Shown here: positions 1 through 8,902 of the stretch, one piece after another
Position numbering within the stretch: the first letter of the stretch is position 1
Layout: each line of letters begins with the position of its first letter
Assembly (NCBI GenBank): GCA_039024635.1
Contig: JBCCQA010000012.1
Coordinates: 70,566-134,565, forward strand
Length of the DNA stretch: 64,000 bases
Direction: 5' to 3'
DNA from: Kuafuiihalomonas sp039024635
GTDB lineage: Bacteria > Myxococcota > Kuafuiibacteriia > Kuafuiibacteriales > Kuafuiibacteriaceae
Made by a program: the position numbers and the translations under genes
Notes under the pieces: model-generated
The model's database searches: none
The model's input: only the letters and a program-made list of their open reading frames with translations
Told to the model about the DNA's origin: nothing

Positions 1-1113
1 ACCATCGGCAGTGAGCAGCTCACGCTTCGCAACTTCTTAGGTGTTCTTCTCCGGGCGGACACGAACGAGCTGCTCTTGATTCGGGATGGTGTCTTTTCCT
101 TCGATCTCGAGTTACTCGTCTTCGAGCGACAGAGCTCCAACCCACCTCCCATTCGGCGAGGACTCCGTCAGCTCTCTGATTCAGTTTTCCTCGGCACCGG
201 CGAGGACGAGCTCATCCGGGTGGACCTGAGCTCCGGGGCCCACACCAGCGAGGCGGGGCTGGCTCCCATCGGAACCGGGCTCGGTCTGGGGCTGGTTCGA
301 GATACGGCACCCACTCCAGATGGTCGCGGGATCCTGGCTGCCGTGGGAAAGAACAATCCACGAGGCAGTGAGCTTGTCCTCGTCGACCCAGCGACGGGGA
401 ATCGCTCCTTGGTGGCCTTCGTATCGGGGGGAAGCTTGGGGGCAAGCGGCCTCGACGTGGACCCTGCAGGTGCCCGAGCGGTTCTCGCTTCAGAGCGTCC
501 AGGTCGGGTCGATCTGGTCGATCTCACGACGGGCGAGGTCTCAGTCGTACCGACGGACATAGGCGGACGTAGAGTGCTCGTTCAGCCAGGAGGTGGGCGA
601 GCGTACTTGACTTCAGCGGTCGGGACGCCCGGAGCGGTGTACGACCTGGACTTGCAGACCGGAGACTATCTAGAGCTATCGGGTCCGGACCGCGGCCAAG
701 GTGTGAGCTTCAACGTACCGCTGGCGCTGGGCTGGTCGTCTGCCCCGGGCGCCAACCTGTTGGTGGGTGACTTCCCGGTCCTCTGGGAAGTCGATGCAGC
801 GACGGGGGATCGGACCATCATCCTTGGGCGGGGAGTAGGCCGTGGTGTGCAGCTCGCTTCTCTGGGGCACTTGATTCCGGACCCTCAGGTTTCGGAAAGG
901 CTCTTCATCGCCGACAACAATTTCGGGCTCATCGCATTCGACCGCACGACTGCGACCAGTCGCCTCGTAGACGAGATCCCGGGCCTGAATGGCTTCGAGG
1001 TCGATCCTACGGAGCGACGGGCCTACTCGTTTCGGTCGGGCAGTGTCGGAGCGTCCGGCGTTCTATTAAGTATTGATCTTCGCACGGGTCAGACGGTCGT
1101 GTCTTCTCGGTGA
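1..1113 (+). CDS. Beta-propeller repeat protein, 5' end outside window
   Basis: The frame is open from base 1 and ends with TGA at 1111-1113, so the true start lies to the left; an internal TTG at 76 is unlikely to be the real start. The 370 visible residues are built of repeating units of about 40-45 residues. Each carries a turn such as DPATGN, DLTTGEV, DLQTGDY, DAATGDR or DLRTGQT after a hydrophobic strand. This spacing is typical of YVTN/NHL/WD-like beta-propellers. Such propellers are mostly binding scaffolds, often secreted in myxobacteria; no catalytic residues can be assigned. The signal peptide, if any, is not visible. The ligand and role are unknown. Confidence 0.8.
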   Translation, partial: TIGSEQLTLRNFLGVLLRADTNELLLIRDGVFSFDLELLVFERQSSNPPPIRRGLRQLSDSVFLGTGEDELIRVDLSSGAHTSEAGLAPIGTGLGLGLVRDTAPTPDGRGILAAVGKNNPRGSELVLVDPATGNRSLVAFVSGGSLGASGLDVDPAGARAVLASERPGRVDLVDLTTGEVSVVPTDIGGRRVLVQPGGGRAYLTSAVGTPGAVYDLDLQTGDYLELSGPDRGQGVSFNVPLALGWSSAPGANLLVGDFPVLWEVDAATGDRTIILGRGVGRGVQLASLGHLIPDPQVSERLFIADNNFGLIAFDRTTATSRLVDEIPGLNGFEVDPTERRAYSFRSGSVGASGVLLSIDLRTGQTVVSSR

Positions 1114-1119
1114 GAGGCG

Positions 1120-1165
1120 GTAGCATCTCACATGAATCACCCGTCTCGCCGGCCGGGGATGCTAC
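1120..1165. terminator. Inverted repeat between convergent genes
   Basis: GTAGCATC (1120-1127) and GATGCTAC (1158-1165) form a perfect 8-bp inverted repeat around a GC-rich 30-nt centre. It lies just after the propeller gene stop and overlaps the fbaA stop codon. The position suits a shared terminator, but the loop is long and there is no T-run, so the call is weak. Confidence 0.3.
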
Positions 1166-2241
1166 TGGAGACGGTCGACGTCGTTGAGGTCCTCGAAGAC
1201 CTTTTCGAGTCGAGCGCGGAACGCGTCCTCGCCTTTTCGGAGCCAGTTTCTGGGATCGTAGTACTTTTTGTTGGGCTCGTCGGGGCCCTCGGGATTTCCG
1301 ATCTGGGTCTTCAGGTAGCCTTCTTTCGCTTCGTAGAAGTCGCGGACACCGCTCCAAAGGGCCCACTGGAGGTCGGTGTCTACGTTCATCTTGATTACGC
1401 CGTATCCGATGGCTTCCCTGATCTCTTCGACCGAGGAGCCTGAGCCGCCGTGAAATACGAAATCGACGGGTTTGGCCTCCGTGCCTTTCTCCTTCGCCAA
1501 GTATGCCTGAGAGTTATCGAGGATCTTGGGCGTGAGCTTCACGTTGCCGGGTTTATAGACACCGTGGACGTTTCCAAAAGAGGCGGCGATGGTAAAGCGG
1601 GGGCTCACTTTGGATAGCTCGTCGTAGGCGTAGGCGACCTCGGCCGGCTGCGTATAGAGGCGCGAGCTGTCGATGCCGGTGTTGTCGACGCCGTCCTCTT
1701 CGCCGCCCGTGACGCCAAGCTCGATCTCGAGGGTCATGCCGATCTCGTGCATTCGGGCTAGGTATTTGGCACAGATGGCGATGTTCTCTTCCAGCGGTTC
1801 TTCGGAGAGATCCAGCATGTGCGAGCTAAAGAGAGGTCGGCCGTACTTCTGGAAGTGGTCCTCGCCCGCATCGAGCAATCCGTCGACCCAGGGGAGCAGC
1901 TTCTTTGCGCAGTGGTCGGTGTGCAGGATGACCCGAGCTCCGTAGGCGGGTGCCAACTGATGGACGTGAAGAGCGCCTGCAATGGCGCCAGCGATTGAGG
2001 CCTTTTGAGCCTCGTTGGAGAGACCTTTGCCGGCGACGACGCCGGCGCCCCCATTCGAGAATTGGCAAACGACAGGGGCGTTGACGTCACGGGCGGTCTC
2101 CAGAACGGCGTTGATGCCGTTGCTGCCCACGGTGTTCACGGCGGGCAAGGCGTACCCATTAGTCTTGGCGTGGCGAAAGGTCTCGCTGACTTGGTCCCCT
2201 GAAAGCACTCCGACGGGTAGGTCGATCTTGGCGTGGCTCAT
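1162..2241 (-). CDS. fbaA: Class II fructose-bisphosphate aldolase
   Basis: Interconverts fructose 1,6-bisphosphate with dihydroxyacetone phosphate and glyceraldehyde 3-phosphate in cytosolic glycolysis and gluconeogenesis. Starting at the internal ATG (MSHAKIDL) gives 359 residues, the length of the E. coli FbaA protein, and the sequence follows that class IIA form end to end. Visible landmarks are VILHTDHCAKKLLPW (catalytic Asp and Zn-ligand His), LEIELGVTGGEEDGVDN (Glu ligand region), FGNVHGVYKPGNV (His ligand), FVFHGGSGSS (His ligand and phosphate loop) and KMNVDTDLQWA (substrate loop). The four-residue upstream extension (MLPP) is probably not translated. It converges with the propeller gene and appears monocistronic. 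Confidence 0.97.
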   Translation of the reverse strand: MSHAKIDLPVGVLSGDQVSETFRHAKTNGYALPAVNTVGSNGINAVLETARDVNAPVVCQFSNGGAGVVAGKGLSNEAQKASIAGAIAGALHVHQLAPAYGARVILHTDHCAKKLLPWVDGLLDAGEDHFQKYGRPLFSSHMLDLSEEPLEENIAICAKYLARMHEIGMTLEIELGVTGGEEDGVDNTGIDSSRLYTQPAEVAYAYDELSKVSPRFTIAASFGNVHGVYKPGNVKLTPKILDNSQAYLAKEKGTEAKPVDFVFHGGSGSSVEEIREAIGYGVIKMNVDTDLQWALWSGVRDFYEAKEGYLKTQIGNPEGPDEPNKKYYDPRNWLRKGEDAFRARLEKVFEDLNDVDRLQ

Positions 2242-2322
2242 CGGAGGCAGCATGGCCTTCGGGGGGCCGAGATCCCAGTCCCTAGTGTGCCGGTCATGAA
2301 GTTCGATCAGTTTCTCGTCGAG

Positions 2323-2664
2323 TCATCGGCCGTCCTGGTGGACCAGCTTCGGAGGGAGTTGGATGGCCCCCAGGGACCGAGAAGCCCGAAAGGGCGACCG
2401 GAGGGCGGTCGGGCCTCGCCAGGGCGGTCGAGGGCAGGCGGGGAAGCGAAAGAGCTGATTCGCCCCGTTCAGGTCACGCTGCCAGATCACCAGCTGGCGG
2501 GGGAGGCTGACCAAGAGCACCGTGAACACCCAGAAGACGGCCAGCATCTCCCAGCCCTGGAGATAGAAGAAGCCGGGTTCGCCCACCCAAGGAAGACCGA
2601 CCGGTCTCGAGCACACTGGACCCGCCCGACCCGCCCAAGTCTGCGACGACCCAGAATGAGACAA
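2323..2664 (-). CDS. Doubtful small membrane ORF
   Basis: The 443-nt gap between fbaA and the Cys-rich gene holds one co-directional 113-codon ORF. Residues around 38-58 (MLAVFWVFTVLLVSLPRQ) could be a membrane helix followed by basic residues. The remainder is Arg/Pro-rich with no recognisable motif, as expected of chance translation in GC-rich DNA. No family is recognised. If real, it would be the last gene of the unit that begins upstream at 11341. No convincing terminator or other element was seen in this gap. Confidence 0.2.
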   Translation of the reverse strand: MSHSGSSQTWAGRAGPVCSRPVGLPWVGEPGFFYLQGWEMLAVFWVFTVLLVSLPRQLVIWQRDLNGANQLFRFPACPRPPWRGPTALRSPFRASRSLGAIQLPPKLVHQDGR

Positions 2665-2684
2665 GAGCTCGATTGCCAGGGGAC

Positions 2685-3296
2685 TCAGTCACCGGGATGC
2701 ACGCAATTCCTGGTCTCAACGTCATCGAGGCTGAAGGGGTTGAAGATAAGCAGCAGTCGGAGCACGAAGTTCCCTTTCAAGTAGCTGGCGACCTCGGCCT
2801 GCTCCATGCAGCCGACCTGGTCCCAGTTCGCATAGGGGAACCATATACCGCATCGATCATCCGATCGGCAGCAGGACACGGTCTCGACGAAGGGGATCCG
2901 AAGTCCACATGCCTCTTCGTCGGGCACGCCCCCGAGATCGTGGCCGATTTCCACGCAGGGTCCCGAGGCTCCAAAGGCTTCGGGGCTCTCGATGCCGCAC
3001 GCTCCGCCCTCCGTACAGCAGTGGCGTCCATCGTAGCCCCCTGACTCTGGGGCGACGGGAGGGCACTCGATAGAGCCGCAGCTCGGACCGAGATAGGGCC
3101 AGGCCTCTTCGCAGCCGCAAGCTGCCCATCGACCGCTATCCGTGCACAGAGCTCGCCCTGGGATCGTCATCCCGAGCTGACTGCTGCAGGCGCAGCTCGC
3201 GGTCTCTCCAGGTAGACACTCGGTGAACCTCGGTGCCGCAGGCTCGAGCGTTGGTTGAGCGAGGAGTGCCCAGACTCCTAAGACCAGACTCGTCAT
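2685..3296 (-). CDS. Cys-rich secreted protein
   Basis: 203 residues with an N-terminal hydrophobic segment (MTSLVLGVWALLAQ) that looks like a short signal peptide, followed by about 17 cysteines in pairs and clusters (CLPGETASCACS, CGCEEAW, GRHCCTEGGACG, SCCRSDDRCG). The pattern suggests a disulfide-stabilised exported protein. The ATG overlaps the stop of the DUF1552 gene in a 4-nt ATGA arrangement, so it is probably translationally coupled. No enzyme family is recognised. Similar Cys-rich secreted proteins are common in myxobacterial genomes, and another is found at 62773-63447 in this window. Confidence 0.75.
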   Translation of the reverse strand: MTSLVLGVWALLAQPTLEPAAPRFTECLPGETASCACSSQLGMTIPGRALCTDSGRWAACGCEEAWPYLGPSCGSIECPPVAPESGGYDGRHCCTEGGACGIESPEAFGASGPCVEIGHDLGGVPDEEACGLRIPFVETVSCCRSDDRCGIWFPYANWDQVGCMEQAEVASYLKGNFVLRLLLIFNPFSLDDVETRNCVHPGD

Positions 3297-4564
3297 CGAA
3301 CCTCCTCCAATGCCCCCAGCGAAGCTTCGTCCTCGAACTCTCCAATTGAGCCGACGTCCGTTTGTCCCATTGCGTGCATGATCGAGGTCAGAAGGCGGGT
3401 GTTCCGCGGTTTGCCCTCAAGCCGAAGGGTTCGGCCCAGTCGAAAGTGACGGCCGCCCCCGCCGGCCACGAAGTAGGGAATGGGGTCGTTGCCGTGGTTG
3501 CCGATGGCCATCTCGCTGGTCGCGACGACGATGGTCTCGTCCAGAAGGCTGGCACCGCCGAGGTCGACCGACGCCAACTTCTCCAGAAGGCGAGCCAGGA
3601 ACGCGACGAACCACAGATTGACCTCGATCCGATCTGCGGTCGGATGGTCGTGCATCACCGAGTGAAGGGCGGCGGGCCAACCGGGAAGCTGGAGTGCACT
3701 GTCCGTTTGGGACAGCTGAAGGGTCGCGATCTTGGTCAAGCCACAAGACAGAGCAGTGACTAATAGATCGCCCTGTACATCAGCCACGGTTTCGAAGCCT
3801 TCATCGAGGTCCACCGCGGCTCGACCGCCAATCTCCGGCCGGCTCAGCTGCGAGTCGCAGCTCAGGTCCCGCAACCTAGCCAGACTCCGCTCGATGGACT
3901 CGATGCTAGCGAGGTGGGCGTCGAGCTTGGGCCGATCCTCGGCCGAAACGCGGAGACGAGCGTTTCGGAGTCTATCGTCCACGAAGGATAAAATGGTTTC
4001 TCGGCGCTGAAAGCTCCTGAGGACATCGGACCGATCCTCGGTGGAGAGGACGGCCGAGAAAATCCGCTCGTACATGACCTGGGGGTCGTCTTCAGACGGA
4101 ACGGGTGCTCCGGGCGCGGAGAAGAAGTAGCGGGGGGAGGCGTTTCCCAAGACCCCGGTCCGCGTGCTCTGGACGCCGAAGTGCAGCTTTGGAAAGGGGC
4201 TGTCCCTTCCGATGCGTTCCGCCAAGAGATGGTCGATGGAGGGCAGCTGGGACAGGCCCTCTGCCGGTCGGCTCCCGGTCCACATGGAGGGGGGGCCTTC
4301 GCTGTGGGCGTTGAGCTCGGAGTCGATCCCTCCGATCAGGCCGTCGATGACCAGGAGTTGATCTCGATGCGGGTTCAAGGCCTCCAATCGCGAACCGAGA
4401 CCGTGCTCTTCGGGCTGCCAACCCGGCTCCAGTCCATCGGGCCAGGTCACGAGCACGAGGTTGGGAGCAAGGGCCTGCGCCTTCGAAGGCCGAGACCTCA
4501 GAAAGGGCCCACATAAGGCGGCGGTACCCGCCGCGCCCAGGAATCTGCGTCGAGAGAAGTTCAT
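3293..4564 (-). CDS. DUF1552 protein with Tat signal
   Basis: I chose the ATG at 4564, which gives a clear Tat signal: MNFSRRRFLGAAGTAALCG with the twin-arginine S-R-R-x-F-L motif. The frame extends further upstream but runs into the DUF1592 gene. The 423-residue product matches the DUF1552 family, an alkaline-phosphatase/sulfatase-fold group with no proven activity. It has the family's early segment (VLVTWPDGLEPGWQP), a long helical middle, and a late block with HSVMHDHPTADRI and ATSEMAIGNHGNDPIPYFVAGG. DUF1552 genes typically sit beside DUF1592/DUF1588 cytochrome-like genes, as here: start and upstream stop overlap by 4 nt (ATGA). Exported, folded before export; substrate unknown. Confidence 0.9.
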   Translation of the reverse strand: MNFSRRRFLGAAGTAALCGPFLRSRPSKAQALAPNLVLVTWPDGLEPGWQPEEHGLGSRLEALNPHRDQLLVIDGLIGGIDSELNAHSEGPPSMWTGSRPAEGLSQLPSIDHLLAERIGRDSPFPKLHFGVQSTRTGVLGNASPRYFFSAPGAPVPSEDDPQVMYERIFSAVLSTEDRSDVLRSFQRRETILSFVDDRLRNARLRVSAEDRPKLDAHLASIESIERSLARLRDLSCDSQLSRPEIGGRAAVDLDEGFETVADVQGDLLVTALSCGLTKIATLQLSQTDSALQLPGWPAALHSVMHDHPTADRIEVNLWFVAFLARLLEKLASVDLGGASLLDETIVVATSEMAIGNHGNDPIPYFVAGGGGRHFRLGRTLRLEGKPRNTRLLTSIMHAMGQTDVGSIGEFEDEASLGALEEVR

Positions 4565-6195
4565 GGTCGTGGCTCCTCTGGAAGACCACTGAAGGAAGGA
4601 CTCATGGCGAGCTCTGTGATCAGGGTTCTCATGTCGTGGTTGGCGTCGACGAAGGACTCGGTCAGCCGCTCCAAGACGCAGGCATCTTCTTGGGTGGCGG
4701 GACGACCGAAGCCCAGCCGCATCCATTGTCGGACGAAGCACTCCGTGAAGTCGGGAGTCTGCACGATGCGCTCCGATAGCGCCTGCACGCCGGTCGCTGG
4801 CCCGTCGGAAGGGCTCCCGACGGAGAGGGCACCTTGGTCGTCGATGGGGCGCCCTTCGGCGTCCTCGCTCTGGTACTGGCCGATGGCGTCTAGGGCCTCG
4901 AAGGAGAAGCCGATGGGGTCGATGAACTGGTGACAGGCCGCGCATGCAGGCTCGCTATTGTGGGCGGCTAGCCGCTCGCGCTTGCTCTGTCCCGGCGTGG
5001 GCTCGGGGAGCTCCGGTATCTCGATGTCGGGGAGCTCGATGTGGATGCAGAGTAGATTGTCGAGGATCATCGAGCCCCGAGCGATGGGTGAGCTCTCCTT
5101 CGAGGTCGAATGAACGGTCATCACCGAGGGATGGCTCAGGATGCCGTAGCGCTGACCCTCGGGAAGGGTGATGGGACGTTCGGGATCGAAGTCGTCGGGG
5201 ACGGCGAGGCCGTAGATGGGCAGGAGAGCTCGGTCCAGGAGTGTCCACTCGGCTGTCATCAGAGTGTGGAGGTTGCCTTCACTTCGTCGGGCGATGGCGT
5301 CGAAGAAGCGGATGGTCTCGTCTTTCATCGCCGCCCGGGCCTCGGCGTCGAAGCGTAGGAAACTGAAGTGCTTGGGCACTTCCGTCAGGCGAGACAGATC
5401 GAGCCAGCCCGTAACGAAGCGCTCGCTCAAGCGAGCTGCTCGCGGGTCGTCGAGCATCCGATCGATCTCTTCCTCAAGACCCGCCCGCGTACTCAGGCCG
5501 CCTGCTTCGCTCGCGGCCCACAGCCTTGCGTCCGGGCCTTCCGCCCACAGGAAAAAGGCCAGGCGGTTCGCGAGCTCGTTTGGCGTCAAGCTGGGGCTCT
5601 CCAATCGATACAGGAAGTCAGGTGACTGAATCGCGGCCTCGACGATGAGGGTCCAAGCGCCAGTGGAGGTGCCGGTCAATTCTCGGCCTCGAGCCCAGAG
5701 TTCACGAAGGACGTTCTCGTCCTCGGGCGCCAGGTCCCGACGCCAAAGAGGCTGGACCAAGTTCTGGAGGGTCCCCTCGAAGCAGTCGGGCTGGTCGCAG
5801 GACAGCCTCTCCCGCGGGACTCGTCGAGCGGTGCGCTCCGCGAGCTCCATGATCGTCCGCGTCCATGACTCGGAGGGTGGCAAGCTGCTGTTCGCTGCGA
5901 AGGGGCCCACGGTCTCGTCGGGGGGAAGGGCCCGAGCGGCCTCCACCGGGACCCGCAGAGCGGCGCTGAGCGCAAGCTCGAGCTCCTGCCTCGTCAATCG
6001 GCGCAGCGGCGCCGCTGCGCCTACGCAGGCCGGACTCGGCGTCATCTCTTCGTCATCGACCGGAAGCGGCGGATCGACCTCCACTTCGGGCTCCATCTCG
6101 ACCGACACGGGCTCGTTCGAGTTCCGCCCCGGGTCGAGCGTCGCTTCGCATCCCGCGCACGCGTACAGGATCACGAGCCATGTTCGCTGTCCCAT
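4561..6195 (-). CDS. DUF1592/DUF1588-family lipoprotein with CxxCH motif
   Basis: Start set at ATG 6195, which gives MGQRTWLVILYACAGCEAT, a short lipoprotein-like signal; the upstream frame is Pro/Arg-rich and not credible. The 544 residues follow the planctomycete-cytochrome-associated set. An N-terminal DUF1587/DUF1595-like block (PLRRLTRQELELALSAAL) is followed by DUF1592 (LANRLAFFLWAEGPDARLW) and DUF1588 with CAACHQFIDPIGFSFEALD, then DUF1585 at the C-terminus. The CxxCH could bind one c-type heme. The family is abundant in Planctomycetes and also occurs in Myxococcota; function is unestablished. Coupled by ATGA to the DUF1552 gene; 59 nt follow the FecR/TPR gene. Confidence 0.88.
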   Translation of the reverse strand: MGQRTWLVILYACAGCEATLDPGRNSNEPVSVEMEPEVEVDPPLPVDDEEMTPSPACVGAAAPLRRLTRQELELALSAALRVPVEAARALPPDETVGPFAANSSLPPSESWTRTIMELAERTARRVPRERLSCDQPDCFEGTLQNLVQPLWRRDLAPEDENVLRELWARGRELTGTSTGAWTLIVEAAIQSPDFLYRLESPSLTPNELANRLAFFLWAEGPDARLWAASEAGGLSTRAGLEEEIDRMLDDPRAARLSERFVTGWLDLSRLTEVPKHFSFLRFDAEARAAMKDETIRFFDAIARRSEGNLHTLMTAEWTLLDRALLPIYGLAVPDDFDPERPITLPEGQRYGILSHPSVMTVHSTSKESSPIARGSMILDNLLCIHIELPDIEIPELPEPTPGQSKRERLAAHNSEPACAACHQFIDPIGFSFEALDAIGQYQSEDAEGRPIDDQGALSVGSPSDGPATGVQALSERIVQTPDFTECFVRQWMRLGFGRPATQEDACVLERLTESFVDANHDMRTLITELAMSPSFSGLPEEPRP

Positions 6196-6254
6196 GAGAG
6201 GGGGTGGTTTCGAGGCAGGCGGACCTTCCCGAGCGAAGGCGCAAAAAGAAAAGA

Positions 6255-7373
6255 TCAGCGGCGGGAAGCGCGGAGCTGCTCGAGGAGGCCGCTGGCACGC
6301 TCGGCCACCGAGGCTGAGGGTCGAGCTCGGAGGAAGGCCTCCAGAATGACGATGGCCTCTTCGGGCCGCTCTCGAGCGACCTCGGCCTCGGCCCATCGAA
6401 GGTGGGCCTCTGCCCAAAGGACGCTGCTGGGCTCGAGGACCTCGATCGCCAGACGAAAAGCCTCCGACGCCTCGCGCGGCCGGCCGTCGCGCATCGAAGA
6501 TTTTCCGAGGCCAAAGGCCAGGCTTCCCCGGCGCTGACCTTGTGCAAGAGGCAGGGCCTCCTCGAGTTTGCGTGCCGCCAAGCCGTGCTCCCCCCTGCGG
6601 TCGGCGGCCAGAGCCTCGAGCTCCAAGGCATCAATGCTCGGCTCCACGGTGGGCGCTTGCTCGGACCGGACCGGTTCCAGGAGCGCCGGCTCCTTCGGTG
6701 GCGGGGCAAGCTCAGCTCCCGACGGCCGGCGCAGTGCTTCGACTCGGGGACGACGCGGAGTGTCTTGCTTCACGGGCGCGACGGCGCGGGCCTCATGGCC
6801 CTGGATGCGGAGGCGCTCACCCGGTCGAACCACGTGCTGTCGACCGATCAGCCGAAGGGGAGCGACGAGCTTTCGTATCTCGTAGCCGCCTTCGGGAAGG
6901 GCGACGACCTCGAAGCTCCCCGCCGTCACGAATTCGACCTCGTCTACCACGTAGACCTGCTCGGTTTCGAGGAGACCGGTGATCTCTGCAGGTGCGTCGA
7001 GCTGAGCTCGGAGCCTCCTCGGACCCGAGCTCTTCCGGACTTGGGGCGTCCGGTCCTTTGGCGTTCGGGTCTCGGAACTTCGGACCTCGGGCTGGACAGA
7101 CTTCGACGAGGCGATTGGCGCCCGATCAGGCTCGACCGGCAGGGATTCGGCGAGGGGCGGGGCTGGCTGGGGATCGCTCACCAGCGATACGAACAGCATG
7201 GCCGCGGCGGCCACGCCCGTGACGACAAAGACCGTTCGGACGGAGGGCCGTTGCCCCTTGGACGCCTGCTTTCGCAAGAGGGCCTGGACGTCCTTTTCTT
7301 CGATCGCCGCGCCTTCCCGACGGGAGGCCCAGGCCCGGACCCGAAGGTCCAACTCAGGATCATCGTGGGGCAT
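6255..7373 (-). CDS. FecR-like/TPR transmembrane protein, putative anti-sigma factor
   Basis: 372 residues. Residues 1-45 are a soluble charged region, about 45-65 a single membrane helix (VFVVTGVAAAAMLFVSLV). There follows a Pro/Arg/Ser linker and a FecR-like beta segment around 125-190 (EFVTAGSFEVVALPEGGYEIR, VRPGERLRIQG). The C-terminal 120 residues form TPR-like helices (ALAADRRGEHGLAARKLEEAL, PREASEAFRLAIEVLEP). The start overlaps the end of the ECF sigma gene by 14 nt. This layout (sigma, then single-pass protein with cytoplasmic N-terminus and periplasmic FecR/TPR part) is that of a sigma/anti-sigma pair. The regulon and signal are unknown. Confidence 0.75.
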   Translation of the reverse strand: MPHDDPELDLRVRAWASRREGAAIEEKDVQALLRKQASKGQRPSVRTVFVVTGVAAAAMLFVSLVSDPQPAPPLAESLPVEPDRAPIASSKSVQPEVRSSETRTPKDRTPQVRKSSGPRRLRAQLDAPAEITGLLETEQVYVVDEVEFVTAGSFEVVALPEGGYEIRKLVAPLRLIGRQHVVRPGERLRIQGHEARAVAPVKQDTPRRPRVEALRRPSGAELAPPPKEPALLEPVRSEQAPTVEPSIDALELEALAADRRGEHGLAARKLEEALPLAQGQRRGSLAFGLGKSSMRDGRPREASEAFRLAIEVLEPSSVLWAEAHLRWAEAEVARERPEEAIVILEAFLRARPSASVAERASGLLEQLRASRR

Positions 7374-7935
7374 GATGGGCTCCTTGGGTGCTCGTCCCTT
7401 CGTTCAGGAAGGCGGCCAAAGCCGTCCTTGCCCGATGTAGTCGGGTCCAGACCGTCTTCTCGCGAACGCCGAGGATCTGGGCGGCTTCTTTGGCCGCCAG
7501 ACCTTCCACCACCACCAGGACGAGGACCTCCCGATGGTCCCGGCTCAATCGAGCCATGGCCCGCTCGAGATCCAGGCTCGTATCGTGGCCTCGCAGGTCT
7601 GGCGTTGTCTCGACCGAAGGCGGGCGTTCTCGCCACAAGGCGTTGCGAATGGCCTGACGCCTGGCTTGGCTTCGGGCGATGCGGCGGGCGATGCCGAAGA
7701 GCCAGCTCCGCACCGAGGCATCCCCGCGAAACTTGGGCGCGGCCTGTGGGACGGCGAGAAAGACCTCTTGCGCGAGGTCTTCAACTTCATGGCGGGCGGC
7801 CCTGGGCTCAGTGCGCATCAGAAAACTCCGTACGTCGGCGCCGTAGCATCGGTACAGCTCTGACAAGGCCTCGGCGCTGCGAGGACTCTCGTGCACCCTT
7901 TGGACCTCGGACTCGGCCGCCTTCATCCTTCCCAT
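7360..7935 (-). CDS. ECF RNA polymerase sigma factor
   Basis: An extracytoplasmic-function sigma-70 factor. Region 2 is visible as YRCYGADVRSFLMR, then EVEDLAQEVFLAVPQ and WLFGIARRIARSQARRQ. Region 4 contains LERAMARLSRDHREVLVLVVVEGLAAKEAAQILGVREKTVWTRLHRARTAL with its helix-turn-helix. The start is uncertain: TTG 7959, ATG 7935 or ATG 7926 are all in frame; ATG 7935 is used here. It is followed with overlap by the FecR/TPR protein, its likely anti-sigma partner, and preceded by two envelope-protein genes on the same strand. Confidence 0.93.
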   Translation of the reverse strand: MGRMKAAESEVQRVHESPRSAEALSELYRCYGADVRSFLMRTEPRAARHEVEDLAQEVFLAVPQAAPKFRGDASVRSWLFGIARRIARSQARRQAIRNALWRERPPSVETTPDLRGHDTSLDLERAMARLSRDHREVLVLVVVEGLAAKEAAQILGVREKTVWTRLHRARTALAAFLNEGTSTQGAHHAPR

Positions 7936-7983
7936 GACCGTGGTCTCGGACCCTTTCAACCTTCCTCGGTCGCCCCAAAAAAC

Positions 7984-8892
7984 TCAGAGGGTGGGGCCCA
8001 TGAATACACTGAGGGCTCCGTCGACCCGAGGGAGCGCGTTCTGAACCTGGTCTTCGGCCACGAGTTCGCTTCGCAGCGGCCAAATACCCAGCTCGGCCGC
8101 CAGACCGAAGCGCCACGCGCCCCATCCATGGCTGGTCTCCACCCGAGCCGCCGTTCGCACGGCCCAAGACAAGTCCGGCGCTTCGAATTCGCGGGGTACT
8201 CTCAGCTGGTGAAGGACGCCCGAGGCTCCCGCACCGACGCGCAAGTACGGCAGGAGAGCCCAGCTCACCCGCAAATGAGGACCTACGCCCCAACCGCCCG
8301 GTCCGCTGAAGAGTAGGGGCCAGGCCTCCACACCTGCGCCCAAAGAAAGGGCCTTCAGTCGTCGTTCGGCCGTGAGCCGCATCAGAAGAAAGGACGAGGC
8401 TTCGTCTCCGGCTACCGGGCCTGTTGCACCAAGCTCGGCCAGAAGACGCCATTTCTTTCGACGGGAGGGCGCTTCTTCGGGGCTGGCCGGAACGAGTGCT
8501 GCTTGGCGCCGACGCTCGACCTCTTCGGCCAACAGGCTCAGTGCCGCGCCCAATTCGGGGCCCGACCCCCCTTCCACGACTTGGATCTCCTTGCCGCCTG
8601 CTGCCAAGACGAAGGCTCGGAACAGCGCTTCGTCTTTGACGACCCAGACCCATAGGTTGGCCGGTTGCCGAGCCTGGCTCAGTTTCAGAGCCTCGACTCG
8701 AGCTTCCAGGGGTGCCGTCCAAAAGCCGGCGGGCGCCTGGACGCGACGAAAGGTGTGGGACAGGAGACGCAGCTCGACTTGTCGTCCGAGCTCGAGGTCT
8801 TCGGATGCCGTCGAAGAGACCCAGTGAAAGACGGGTGTTTCGAGGTCAGCGGCTCCCAGAGTCCAGGTCAGCCAGGCCGTCAAAAGGAGCAT
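7984..8892 (-). CDS. Exported protein, possible outer-membrane beta-barrel
   Basis: From ATG 8892 the product is 302 residues with a signal peptide (MLLLTAWLTWTLGAADL). The first half is soluble with helices (VEALKLSQARQPANLWVWV). The second half, from about residue 150, is a run of alternating hydrophobic/polar strands rich in Gly, Leu and aromatics (LLAELGATGPVAG, LSLGAGVEAWPLLF, GVGPHLRVSWALLPYLRVGAG, WRFGLAAELGIWPL), as in small outer-membrane barrels. No named family is recognised. It starts 10 nt after the large lipoprotein gene and ends 48 nt before the ECF sigma start chosen here, so it probably belongs to the same transcript. Confidence 0.7.
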   Translation of the reverse strand: MLLLTAWLTWTLGAADLETPVFHWVSSTASEDLELGRQVELRLLSHTFRRVQAPAGFWTAPLEARVEALKLSQARQPANLWVWVVKDEALFRAFVLAAGGKEIQVVEGGSGPELGAALSLLAEEVERRRQAALVPASPEEAPSRRKKWRLLAELGATGPVAGDEASSFLLMRLTAERRLKALSLGAGVEAWPLLFSGPGGWGVGPHLRVSWALLPYLRVGAGASGVLHQLRVPREFEAPDLSWAVRTAARVETSHGWGAWRFGLAAELGIWPLRSELVAEDQVQNALPRVDGALSVFMGPTL

Positions 8893-8902
8893 GGGCAGAG
8901 AC

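Noticed and set aside
2233..2784. 183-codon plus-strand ORF.
   Set aside because: Arg/Pro/Glu-rich without motifs and overlaps the starts of fbaA and the end of the Cys-rich gene on the other strand.
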